Source of the DNA: JADLBR01 sp020847615
Lineage (GTDB): Bacteria > Verrucomicrobiota > Verrucomicrobiia > JADLBR01
Reading direction: 5' to 3'
NCBI GenBank assembly: GCA_026646655.1
Contig: JAPKHT010000006.1
Span: forward strand, 19,873 to 83,872
DNA length: 64,000 nt
Position 1 is the stretch's first letter; each line of letters starts with the position of its first letter. Made by a program: the position numbers and the translations under genes. The notes beneath the pieces are model-generated. The model was not told the DNA's origin, searched no databases, and saw nothing but the letters and a program-made list of their open reading frames with translations. Positions 31,725 to 39,569 of this stretch are shown here, in pieces.

Positions 31725-32351
31725 ATGGCGGCACCCCTCACCGAGTTCGCGCCCGGCCCCATCCTGATCTCCGCGGGTGCGATCCGCCGCCGCACCGCCC
31801 GCCTCGCGCGCGAGATCTCCGCCCGCTACCGCCGCCGCGACCTCGTCTTGCTCGGCATCCTCAACGGATCGCTCTTCTTCCTCGCCGACCTAGCCCGCCA
31901 TCTCTCGGTGCCGTTCCGGCTCGAGTGCTGGAGGATCCGCAGCTACGTCGGGAAAACCACCCGCAGCTCCGGCGCCGTCCATGGCATAGGCACCGCGCCG
32001 GGGGATTTCCGCGGCGCCGACGTCCTCCTCGTCGATGACATTCTCGATACGGGCATCACCCTCGCGGCCGCCCGGGCCCGCCTGCTCGCGCTCGGCGCCC
32101 GCTCCGTGCGCGTCTGTGTCCTTGTGCGCAAGCGCCGCCGCCGCGCGCGACCCGCCCGCGCCCATTGGGTCGGATTCGATATCGGCGACGAATTCGTCGT
32201 CGGCTTTGGCCTCGACTACGATGGGCGGTTCCGCGGCCTGCCGGACATCCGCGCCCTCAGGCCGGCCATTCCCCGCACGCGGCGCCGCGCCTCGAAGACG
32301 GATCCGGGCCTCAAACCGACAAAGACGCGGAAATCGCGAACATCTCGCTGA
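31725..32351 (+). CDS. hpt: Hypoxanthine phosphoribosyltransferase
   Basis: 208 residues. Salvages hypoxanthine or guanine to IMP or GMP with PRPP. The PRPP motif LLVDDILDTGITL and the upstream VLLGILNGSLFFLADLARHL and LECWRIRSYVGKTT are typical. The C-terminal 35 residues after IRALRPAIPRTRRR are basic and not part of the usual fold (enzymes are about 175-180 long). ATG 31725 has no good ribosome-binding site: the CTAG element ends 20 bases upstream and has replaced the normal leader, so expression may rely on sequences in the element. Confidence 0.9.
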   Translation: MAAPLTEFAPGPILISAGAIRRRTARLAREISARYRRRDLVLLGILNGSLFFLADLARHLSVPFRLECWRIRSYVGKTTRSSGAVHGIGTAPGDFRGADVLLVDDILDTGITLAAARARLLALGARSVRVCVLVRKRRRRARPARAHWVGFDIGDEFVVGFGLDYDGRFRGLPDIRALRPAIPRTRRRASKTDPGLKPTKTRKSRTSR

Positions 32352-32403
32352 CGCGCGGTCGGCCGCGCCCGCGGGCATCGCCTTGCCGGAAGAATCCCCC
32401 CCC

Positions 32404-35019
32404 TTACTCCGGGTCGAACTTGCCCTCGAGCAGCATCCGGCGTTTCTCCAGGAGGCTCTCGGGAAAGACGCGCATGCTCGTCTCCTGCAACCTGACCACA
32501 TCGGCCTCGGAAAATGCCCAGTACTCCTTCTCGTCCTTCCAAGCCCTGAAGAAAACGACGTATTTCCCGGGGGACACGCTGGCGTTCTCGTCGAGTTTGG
32601 CGAAGACGTACTTCCCGTCCGACCTCGCGGCGCTCTCGACCAGCCTGAACTTCTCTGGCAGCGCATCCATCTGCGCCACGAGTTCGGCCTCGATCTTCTT
32701 CGGGTCGAACCCGCCCGCGCCCATGGCCTTCCGGGCCGCGTCGGCGGCATCCTGGGCCGCCTTGAGCTGCTGCTCGGCCTTCGCCATGGCCGCCCGCGCT
32801 TTCTCGACCTCGGCCTTCTGCTTCTCGATGATTCCGCCAAACTGCCCCTGCGACAACCTGAACTCTTCTTGGAGCGCCACCCTCTGCGACTTCCAGTACT
32901 CGAAATAGCCGCGCCACTGCGACAGTTGCTCCTCGGCCCAGGCCTGCTCGGCCTTCCGGTCCACGCCCGCCCCGGCGCCGTATAGCCCGGTCCTGAATCG
33001 GCTCACCACGATGTCTGGCTCGGTCTCCGCGGGATCTTCCGCGAAGTCGATCTTGATCCGCTGCGCCCTGTCGGCGATCGCCCGCTGGAAGTTCTGCCGC
33101 GTGCTCGCCAGTTCTGCCTCGAGCGCCTTGAACCGCGCCTCAAATTGCTCCTGGCTCTGGGCGTTGATACCGACCGCCTCCTGCTTGTGCTTGACCTCGA
33201 GTGCGGCAAACGCCTGCTTGGCCGCGGCCACCGGTGCCTCCGCTTCCTTGGCCATCCTTTCCGCCGCCGCCACGGCCTGCTCCCGCCGGGCCTGCTCCTG
33301 GCGCAGTGGCTCCAGCTGCTCCAGATACCGCTGGTGCAGGCGCTCGACCTCCGCCACCAACGGGTTCATCAGGTACGCGCTGTCAGAGACCTTGTAGCCG
33401 TCCAGCATCGGCTGGCAGACCAGGCGCGTCTCGCGCGTCTGCATCCAATAGAAGTACGCGGCGGCGGCGCCTGCCCCCAAGAGCACCAGCAGGAAGAGCG
33501 AAGACCATAGCCGCGATCCGCGCCGCCTGGCCGCCAGACTCGCGGGCGCCGCGCCCTGGGCCGACGCCACGATGGGTTGCCCGATCCCCTTCACGGTCGC
33601 GGCCCCCGCCGCCGGCACTCTTCGTGGCACGGCGGGCCCGGCCACGGAACCAGACGGGACCGGTGCCTGGGAAGGCAAAGCCGTCCCCGGCGCCGCACCC
33701 GCGCCCGACACCGCGTCCGTCGCCTTCGCCGCCACGACCACCGCAGCCTGCAATGGGGGCCCCGCCTTCGGCGGCGCGGGCATCGGCGGAGGCACCGGTG
33801 GCTTCCCAGCCAAGCCAACGGCACTCGGCGCAGCGGGCCCAGCGGGAACCACTGTCGCCGGAAGCGGCGGAGCCACGGGCACCGGAGCCCCCGCCATGCG
33901 CGGCGGCGGCACCGGTGCGGGTGATGGTCTGGTTGCGGGCACCGCGACGGGCGGCGCCTCCCCAGTCTCACCCACCCCCGCATCCAGCACGGGCAACTCC
34001 CTGAACCTGAAATTCGGCGGGACCTTCGCGACGGCGGGACCCTGCGGTTGCGGACTGCCCATCGGCGTGGCCACCGGCTGCGGCGATGCCTCCGGCACAG
34101 GGGACGGCGCCGGCGCAAACGGTCCGGGCAACCGCGCCTCCACGTCGGCCGACTGGGCCGGGAGCGACCCCACCGAAACGGGCGGCGTTGGCGAAACCAC
34201 AGGCGCCGGTCCCGCCGGTCGCCGAACAGCGGGCGGCACCATCGCAGGCCCTGAAATCGGTGCCGGCGCCGGTGCCGCAGGAGCCATCGGCGCAGGACGA
34301 GGCGGGGCACTGGGACCGGCGACCCAGGCCGGGGGATGCGCGAGATGCGGCGCGTCAGAGGCAGCCCTCGGTTCCCGCGGGGGCAGTGGCTTCAGTGTCT
34401 GGGTCTTTCTGCCGCCAGACATCCATGGCGGCCGCACCTTTTCGCCGCCTCCAACCTCCTCCGTGGGCGCCTTTGACACAGGACCGATGCCGGGTGAAAA
34501 CGCCTGTGCGGCCACGCCGGCAATCGGTCGCGGCGGTGCCACCGGCTGCGGCACCACTCCCGATCCCGATGGAAGGGGTGGCACACTGGGCACCGGCGGA
34601 ACACCAAAGACAGCGGGTGCCCCTGGGATCTTGGGCGCCTGAGCCGAAACTCCGGGCGCGACCGGAGGCGGCGGCACCGGCACCGCGGGCCGCATCATTC
34701 CCTGCGCGGGCATCGGCGGCAGTGGCGGCACCGGTCGCGGCCCGGCGCCCACACCCCCGTGCGCCTGCCGTCGCACCGCCGACGCGTAATCGATCTTCTC
34801 GGTCCCTGCCTTCCCTCCCTCCCGCCTCGGCAGCGGTGGTGGTACGGGCACCGGCGCGCCCGAAACCACAGGCGGCGGCGCAGGCGGCGGACTCGCAATC
34901 ATCTGATCGCGCAGGCTCGGCGTCCCCTTGCCCGGACTCGGCGCCCTCACCGCACCCGGTTCGTCCGGGTTCTTCTTCCCGCCGAACAGGTTGGCCAGCC
35001 TCGAGCTAAAATTGCCCAT
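32404..35019 (-). CDS. Proline-rich one-helix membrane protein with coiled-coil exterior
   Basis: 871 residues, not recognised. Residues 1-24 look like a compact start (MGNFSSRLANLFGGKKNPDE). About 25-500 is a Pro/Ala/Gly/Val-rich disordered stretch with short polyproline blocks (PPPAPPP, VPVPPPLPRR). A basic patch (AARRRGSR) precedes one transmembrane helix near 505-528 (LWSSLFLLVLLGAGAAAAYFY). The positive-inside rule places the proline region in the cytoplasm. About 550-790 is a charged helical region likely to form coiled coils (RQEQARREQAVAAAERMAKE, KARAAMAKAEQQLKAAQ), and the last 80 residues look folded (KYVVFFRAWKDEKEYWAF). Possibly a scaffold linking cytoplasm and envelope. Upstream of it, chorismate mutase ends 4 bases away. 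Confidence 0.8.
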   Translation of the reverse strand: MGNFSSRLANLFGGKKNPDEPGAVRAPSPGKGTPSLRDQMIASPPPAPPPVVSGAPVPVPPPLPRREGGKAGTEKIDYASAVRRQAHGGVGAGPRPVPPLPPMPAQGMMRPAVPVPPPPVAPGVSAQAPKIPGAPAVFGVPPVPSVPPLPSGSGVVPQPVAPPRPIAGVAAQAFSPGIGPVSKAPTEEVGGGEKVRPPWMSGGRKTQTLKPLPPREPRAASDAPHLAHPPAWVAGPSAPPRPAPMAPAAPAPAPISGPAMVPPAVRRPAGPAPVVSPTPPVSVGSLPAQSADVEARLPGPFAPAPSPVPEASPQPVATPMGSPQPQGPAVAKVPPNFRFRELPVLDAGVGETGEAPPVAVPATRPSPAPVPPPRMAGAPVPVAPPLPATVVPAGPAAPSAVGLAGKPPVPPPMPAPPKAGPPLQAAVVVAAKATDAVSGAGAAPGTALPSQAPVPSGSVAGPAVPRRVPAAGAATVKGIGQPIVASAQGAAPASLAARRRGSRLWSSLFLLVLLGAGAAAAYFYWMQTRETRLVCQPMLDGYKVSDSAYLMNPLVAEVERLHQRYLEQLEPLRQEQARREQAVAAAERMAKEAEAPVAAAKQAFAALEVKHKQEAVGINAQSQEQFEARFKALEAELASTRQNFQRAIADRAQRIKIDFAEDPAETEPDIVVSRFRTGLYGAGAGVDRKAEQAWAEEQLSQWRGYFEYWKSQRVALQEEFRLSQGQFGGIIEKQKAEVEKARAAMAKAEQQLKAAQDAADAARKAMGAGGFDPKKIEAELVAQMDALPEKFRLVESAARSDGKYVFAKLDENASVSPGKYVVFFRAWKDEKEYWAFSEADVVRLQETSMRVFPESLLEKRRMLLEGKFDPE

Positions 35020-35023
35020 TTGA

Positions 35024-35536
35024 TCAACTTAACTTATTTGCCCCGGCGTCAACCACGAAAAAACGCTTCCCCCCAAACCGGGGCAGGACCATCCCGGTCA
35101 ATTCGCGAAGTCCGTCCCGATAGCTGCAGCACGTCACCCAATAATCGCACTCGCCCCCTCGCAGCGCACGCGCCACCTGGGCCCTATCCTCGTAACTCAT
35201 GTAGCTCGCCTCAAGTCCAAAGATGTCGATCGCCGCATGGTGACACTCGGTCCATTCGGAACCCATATGGGCGATCCGCAGCCGCTTCTGCAGCGCCCGC
35301 GCCGATGAGAAAATGATCTGATACACCGAGCGCAGGGCCGAATCCGATAGCGGTCCGCCGTTTTCCTTCGACAACCGCGCCACAAGTCTCGCCTCCCGCG
35401 CGGGATCAAAAACCCCCCGCCCAGAACTAGCCTTCGCCCGCCCGATCTCCTGAACCAGGCTCAGGCGCTTGTTCAGCAGCTTGAGGATCTGGCTGTCCAG
35501 GGCGTCGATCCGCAACCTCAGCGTCTCGATTTTCAT
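35024..35536 (-). CDS. Chorismate mutase with vestigial prephenate dehydratase segment
   Basis: 170 residues. Residues 1-85 are an AroQ-type chorismate mutase (LRLRIDALDSQILKLLNKRL, EIGRAKA, VYQIIFSSARALQKR), converting chorismate to prephenate for Phe/Tyr. Residues 86-170 resemble the very start of prephenate dehydratase (RIAHMGSEWTECHHAAIDIFG in place of YLGPEGTFTHQAA, and GGECDYWV in place of KGEADYGVVP), but the catalytic domain and ACT domain are missing, so dehydratase activity is unlikely. The start lies 110 bases inside the upstream scpB gene in another frame; the mutase fold begins at once, so the overlap is real rather than a wrong start. Confidence 0.82.
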   Translation of the reverse strand: MKIETLRLRIDALDSQILKLLNKRLSLVQEIGRAKASSGRGVFDPAREARLVARLSKENGGPLSDSALRSVYQIIFSSARALQKRLRIAHMGSEWTECHHAAIDIFGLEASYMSYEDRAQVARALRGGECDYWVTCCSYRDGLRELTGMVLPRFGGKRFFVVDAGANKLS

Positions 35537-36155
35537 CGCTCAGCGGCAGAACCCCATCGACCGATCCCTGTTGAAGGGCCGGCGGCTTGGGCAACGGGAC
35601 CCTCCTAAGTTCCTCCGCATTAGGCAATTCATCTAGCGACCTGAGCCCAAAATGCTCAAGGAAAAATTCGGTGGTCTCGTAGACCAGCGGCCTGCCGGGC
35701 AGGTCGGCCCTGCCCCGCGCCGTCACGAGTCCCCGCTCCTGGATCGTCGTGAGCACCGCATCCACCGACACGCCACGCACCGCCTCGATCTCGGCGCGCG
35801 ACACGGGCTGCCGATACGCGATGATCGCCAGCGTCTCCAGCGCCGGCCCGCTCAGCCGCGGCGCGCGCGAGCGCTCGTACAGCAGCCTCACCCATGCCAC
35901 GTATTCCGGACGCGTGGCCAGCTGGTAGCCGCCCGCCAGTTCCTCCAGCACGTAGCTCCGCTTCTCCGCCTCGATCTCCGACCGGATCTCCTCGATCACC
36001 CGCGTGACCTCCGCCTCCCTGGCCGATGCCATCGCCACCGTGTCGTCGTCCTGCTGCAACTCCGCCGCCTCGGCCAGCAGTTTCCGGATGTCCTTGCCCG
36101 AGAGTGGCCCGTTCGCCGCAAAGAGCAGCGCCTCGATGACTTGCTTCAGCGTCAT
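35427..36155 (-). CDS. scpB: Segregation and condensation protein B
   Basis: 242 residues. Winged-helix kleisin-interacting subunit of the SMC-ScpAB condensin. Recognisable: LKQVIEALLFAANGPLSGKDI at the start, GGYQLATRPEY, ALETLAIIAYRQPVSRAEIEAVRGV, LVYETTEFFLEHFGLRSLDELP. The final 40 residues are disordered and acidic and overlap the chorismate mutase frame. The ATG overlaps the scpA stop as ATGA, so the two condensin subunits are made from one coupled message. Confidence 0.95.
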   Translation of the reverse strand: MTLKQVIEALLFAANGPLSGKDIRKLLAEAAELQQDDDTVAMASAREAEVTRVIEEIRSEIEAEKRSYVLEELAGGYQLATRPEYVAWVRLLYERSRAPRLSGPALETLAIIAYRQPVSRAEIEAVRGVSVDAVLTTIQERGLVTARGRADLPGRPLVYETTEFFLEHFGLRSLDELPNAEELRRVPLPKPPALQQGSVDGVLPLSDENRDAEVADRRPGQPDPQAAEQAPEPGSGDRAGEG

Positions 36156-36901
36156 GCCGCCTCCACCCGGACGATCTCGATCTCGCCAAACTGCCGCGGC
36201 TGCCGCGCCGCGATGAACCGCAGGCGGATCAACTCCAGTATCGCAAGAAACGTCACCACCACCTCGGTCCTCGACGCCGACCCCTCGAACAGATCCGCGA
36301 ACATCCGCCGCCGCTCCGTCGCAAAGACCTGCCTCACGAACTCGATCTTGTCGGCGACCGTGAACCGCTCCTCGAAAATGTCCCGCAGGTTGTCCGCCTT
36401 CTGAACCCGGTCCAGGATCTTCTTGAAGGCGGTGATCAGGTCAAATATCCCCGCTTCGCCCGCCGGCGGCGCCGGCACCGGCGCGAATTCGGGCTTGGCC
36501 GGCTTTCGCGGAAACACCCGCTCGCGATCCGCCTCCCTGAGCCTCAGGTCGAACGCGACATCCTTGAACTTCTTGTACTCGACCAGCTGCCGGATCAGCT
36601 CCCAGCGCGGATCGTCCTCCTCCTCCGCCTCCTCGTCGATCGCCTGCTGGTCCACCGGCAAGAGCATCCGGCTCTTGATATACAAGAGGGTCGCGGCCAT
36701 CACCAGGAACTCCCCCGCCAGCTCCAGGTTGAGCATCTGCATCAGGTCGAGGTACTCCACGTACTGGGTCGTCACCTGCTCGATCGGGATATCGTAGATG
36801 TCCAGCTCGTCCTTCCGGATCAGGTACAGCAGCAGGTCCAGCGGCCCCTCGAAAACCGGAAGCCGCACCTGCAAATCCCGCCCCGTCTCAAGGCTCAGCA
36901 C
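36152..36901 (-). CDS. scpA: Segregation and condensation protein A (kleisin)
   Basis: 249 residues from GTG 36901, which overlaps the trpS stop by 7 bases. Kleisin bridging the SMC heads. LPVFEGPLDLLLYLIRKDELDIYDIPI at the N-terminus is the family signature, followed by LAGEFLVMAATLLYIKSRMLLP and the C-terminal winged helix (VVVTFLAILELIRLRFIAARQ). Frames extending to 37126 run through trpS and are not supported. Gene order trpS-scpA-scpB suggests co-transcription with tryptophanyl-tRNA synthetase. Confidence 0.95.
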   Translation of the reverse strand: MLSLETGRDLQVRLPVFEGPLDLLLYLIRKDELDIYDIPIEQVTTQYVEYLDLMQMLNLELAGEFLVMAATLLYIKSRMLLPVDQQAIDEEAEEEDDPRWELIRQLVEYKKFKDVAFDLRLREADRERVFPRKPAKPEFAPVPAPPAGEAGIFDLITAFKKILDRVQKADNLRDIFEERFTVADKIEFVRQVFATERRRMFADLFEGSASRTEVVVTFLAILELIRLRFIAARQPRQFGEIEIVRVEAA

Positions 36902-37857
36902 AGGCCCACCGCCTCCCTCACCCGCCCCAGCACCGCCCGCGCCACCGACCGCGCCCGCGCCGCGCCCCCCGCCAGCACCTCGTCCACCCGCGCCGGCGAC
37001 GCCTCCAGTTCCGCACGCCTCCGCCGATACTCCGCGAAATGGCCCCACAGCGCGCGGAACAGCTCCTTCTTGTACTCGCCGTAGCCCGTCCCGCCCGCCA
37101 AAAACGACGCCTCCATCGCCCGGCACTCACCCTCCGTCGCCACGAGCCGATACAATTGCAGGATCAGCGACCCCTCCACCGCCTTGGGCGCCTCCACAGG
37201 CGTCGAGTCCGTCTTGATCCCCATCACCTTCTTCCGGAACGAGGCCTCCGGCTCCGAGAGGTAAATCCCGTTGTCATAAGACTTCGACATCTTCTGGCCG
37301 TCGAGCCCCGGCACCACCGCCACCTCGTCCCGGATCTCGGGCTCCGGCATCCGCAGCACCTCGCCGTACGCCTCGTTGAACTTGATCGCGATGTCGCGCG
37401 CCACCTCCACGTGCTGCTTCTGGTCCCGGCCCACCGGAACCAGGTCGGAGTCGTAGATCAGGATGTCCGCCGCCATGAGGACCGGATACGCGAACAAACC
37501 GTGGCTCGCCGAGATCCCCCGCGCCACCTTGTCCTTGTACGAATGGCAGCGCTGCAAGAGCCCCATCGGCGTCACGGTCGACAGGATCCACGACAGCTCG
37601 GTCACCTCGGGGACGTCGCTCTGCCGGAAGAGCGCCGACCTCCCAGGGTCTAGCCCCGCCGCCAGCAGGTCCATCGCCACCTCGCGGCTGAAGCGCCGCA
37701 GGTCGCCCGGATTCTGGATGCTGGTCAGGGCGTGGTAGTCCGCGATGAAGTAGAATGCCTCGCCCTTCTCCTGCAACTCGATCGCGGGCCGCATCATCCC
37801 GAAATAATTCCCGAGATGCAGCCGCCCGCTGGGCTGGATGCCAGACAAAATCCTCAT
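36895..37857 (-). CDS. trpS: Tryptophan--tRNA ligase
   Basis: 320 residues, typical bacterial TrpRS. The class I signatures are PSGRLHLGNYFG (HIGH as HLGN, residues 9-20) and GQKMSKSYDN (KMSKS). ATG 37857 follows GGCGAGGG. No T-box or trp leader is visible in the 200 bases upstream, which hold no gene. Confidence 0.96.
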   Translation of the reverse strand: MRILSGIQPSGRLHLGNYFGMMRPAIELQEKGEAFYFIADYHALTSIQNPGDLRRFSREVAMDLLAAGLDPGRSALFRQSDVPEVTELSWILSTVTPMGLLQRCHSYKDKVARGISASHGLFAYPVLMAADILIYDSDLVPVGRDQKQHVEVARDIAIKFNEAYGEVLRMPEPEIRDEVAVVPGLDGQKMSKSYDNGIYLSEPEASFRKKVMGIKTDSTPVEAPKAVEGSLILQLYRLVATEGECRAMEASFLAGGTGYGEYKKELFRALWGHFAEYRRRRAELEASPARVDEVLAGGAARARSVARAVLGRVREAVGLC

Positions 37858-38057
37858 CCCTCGCCCCCGCGCTCACCAATGACTAGAATCGGCTCAAACA
37901 TGGAATGTCCACGCATAGCACCCGCGACCCACTCGGCAAGCCCTAGAAAGCGCCCCCGATCCTCCTATAATCGCTGGTTTTCGAGCGATCCATCTCCCGC
38001 TCGCGGGTCGGATGAATTCGAGGCTGGTTGCCGAGAGAATGAGCGAGAGGAAAACGC

Positions 38058-38771
38058 TCACTCCACCCCCCGCCCATACACCTCGACCTCCGTGAATCGA
38101 TTCATTTCGTCGGTGGTGCTTCCGCTGGTGTTGACCCGCACGTACCGGCAGCGCGCGCCCTTGGCATCGATGACCCTGCCGCGATGCGTCTCGACCCAGG
38201 CCAGGTCCCGTCCCGCCCCGAAGCCCGACGAGTTGTCGTGGTCGTTATTGAATAGAACCCTGCCCCCATCCCGGAAATCCGGGTCATCCGACACTTGAAC
38301 CACGACATCGTGAATCGCCCGCTGTTCCCCATGGAAAAACCACGGCACGACGGCAAAGACCTCACTTTCAACGCCAAGGTCGATCTGCACCCACTGTTTG
38401 CCAGGCCCGAGTTCCACGAACGAACCGTCCTGGCCAGCCTTGTCCCCATCGGTCACCATGCCCGGGTCCCCGACCATCGGGAAGGCGTCGCTGGCGGTGA
38501 CCGGTTTCCCCTTCGCGAGGTTGTGCGATCCCAACGGCATCAGCAGTGGCGGAACCGATTCGGGCGGCGTCCGGTCCATGTGCGGAAGGCTGATCGGTTT
38601 CGGCGTGCCGACCTGCTGCGCCTTCGGCAGCTCCAGCTCCAGCGGAACCATCACGTGCCCGGCCGACTGCGTCGCGGGTGCCCCAGGGCCGACGAACCGC
38701 CCCGGTTCCCCCGCGAGTGAGACCGCCGGGCCGGCCGCCAACATCCAAAACCAACATGCCGTCCGCCGCAT
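38058..38771 (-). CDS. Exported F5/8 type C (discoidin) domain protein
   Basis: 237 residues from ATG 38771 with a signal peptide (MRRTACWFWMLAAGPAVSLAG); an in-frame ATG at 38801 is less likely. A Pro-rich linker leads to one discoidin-like jelly roll from about residue 100: NLAKGKPVTASDAFP, QWVQIDLGVESEVFAVVPW, VVVQVSDDPDFRD, ARCRYVRVNTSGST, FTEVEVYGRG. These domains bind sugars or cell-surface glycans; alone, it is probably a binding protein. Single gene, 39 bases downstream of a small membrane protein. Confidence 0.82.
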   Translation of the reverse strand: MRRTACWFWMLAAGPAVSLAGEPGRFVGPGAPATQSAGHVMVPLELELPKAQQVGTPKPISLPHMDRTPPESVPPLLMPLGSHNLAKGKPVTASDAFPMVGDPGMVTDGDKAGQDGSFVELGPGKQWVQIDLGVESEVFAVVPWFFHGEQRAIHDVVVQVSDDPDFRDGGRVLFNNDHDNSSGFGAGRDLAWVETHRGRVIDAKGARCRYVRVNTSGSTTDEMNRFTEVEVYGRGVE

Positions 38772-38810
38772 ACGCCCTCGCTTCACACCGCGCCCGATCA
38801 ATGGCTTCTC

Positions 38811-39155
38811 TTACTTCCCTTGCACATCCTCGATCCGCTGCTCCTTGGACCGCACCCTCACCAGGTAGGCCACGACGCCCAGCCACGTCGGGAGCATCTC
38901 GACGCCCGGCAACACCTCGGCCAAGAAGGCCGGCAGCAGCAGCAGGTGAAAACCCAGCAGCCGCCACAGGGCCACCATCGCCACCAGATCCACGGCATCG
39001 TCGAACCATAGCGGTAACAGCGTCGTGCCCGCGAACATCCACTGGATGATGTCCGCCGCCGCCGCCGCCACGAACGCCAGCGCGATCCGCCGCCTCGTCA
39101 GCAGCGGCACCTGAAGCAGCCCCGCCCATCCGCCCTTTTCGTTTGCCCCGTCCAT
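38811..39155 (-). CDS. Small polytopic membrane protein
   Basis: 114 residues with three to four hydrophobic segments (RIALAFVAAAAADIIQWMFAG, AVDLVAMVALWRLLGFHLLLL, LPTWLGVVAYLVRV). I do not recognise a family with certainty; the pattern resembles small uncharacterised inner-membrane proteins of the YkvA-neighbour type. Divergent from the cupin gene by 23 bases and ahead of the discoidin gene by 39 bases. Confidence 0.65.
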   Translation of the reverse strand: MDGANEKGGWAGLLQVPLLTRRRIALAFVAAAAADIIQWMFAGTTLLPLWFDDAVDLVAMVALWRLLGFHLLLLPAFLAEVLPGVEMLPTWLGVVAYLVRVRSKEQRIEDVQGK

Positions 39156-39178
39156 GCCGCGTCCTATCGTGCCTGCCA

Positions 39179-39535
39179 GTGACCGTCATTAACCTAGCCG
39201 ACCAAGCCCCGTTCACAACCCAAGACGGCTCCACCATCCGCAGTATCCTCGACCCCACCAACGCCCCCGTCCAGAACCAGAGCCTCGCCGAGGCCTCCCT
39301 GCCATCCGGCGCCACCACCCGACCCCACTACCATAAGGCCAGCGAGGAGTTCTATTTCATTTTGGAGGGCCGCGCCCGGATGACCGTCGCCGGCGTGAAC
39401 CGCGACGTCCGCCCCGGCGACGCCATCCTCATCCCCCCGGGAACCCGCCACGCCATCCGGGCGTCCACCCCACTCCGCTTCCTCTGCTGCTGCGCCCCGC
39501 CCTATTCCCACGAGGACACTTTTTTCGACGACTGA
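39179..39535 (+). CDS. Cupin-domain protein
   Basis: 118 residues from GTG 39179. Single cupin barrel with both motifs: PHYHKASEEFYFILEGRA (motif 1, with metal-ligand histidines and glutamate) and GDAILIPPGTRHAI (motif 2, with histidine). The C-terminal FLCCCAPPYSHEDTFFDD is typical of small mannose-6-phosphate isomerase-like or dioxygenase-like cupins. Substrate unknown. It ends 34 bases before mutS on the same strand. Confidence 0.88.
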   Translation: MTVINLADQAPFTTQDGSTIRSILDPTNAPVQNQSLAEASLPSGATTRPHYHKASEEFYFILEGRARMTVAGVNRDVRPGDAILIPPGTRHAIRASTPLRFLCCCAPPYSHEDTFFDD

Positions 39536-39569
39536 GCCGCCGATTCCCCACCCTTGACCTAGACTCCCC

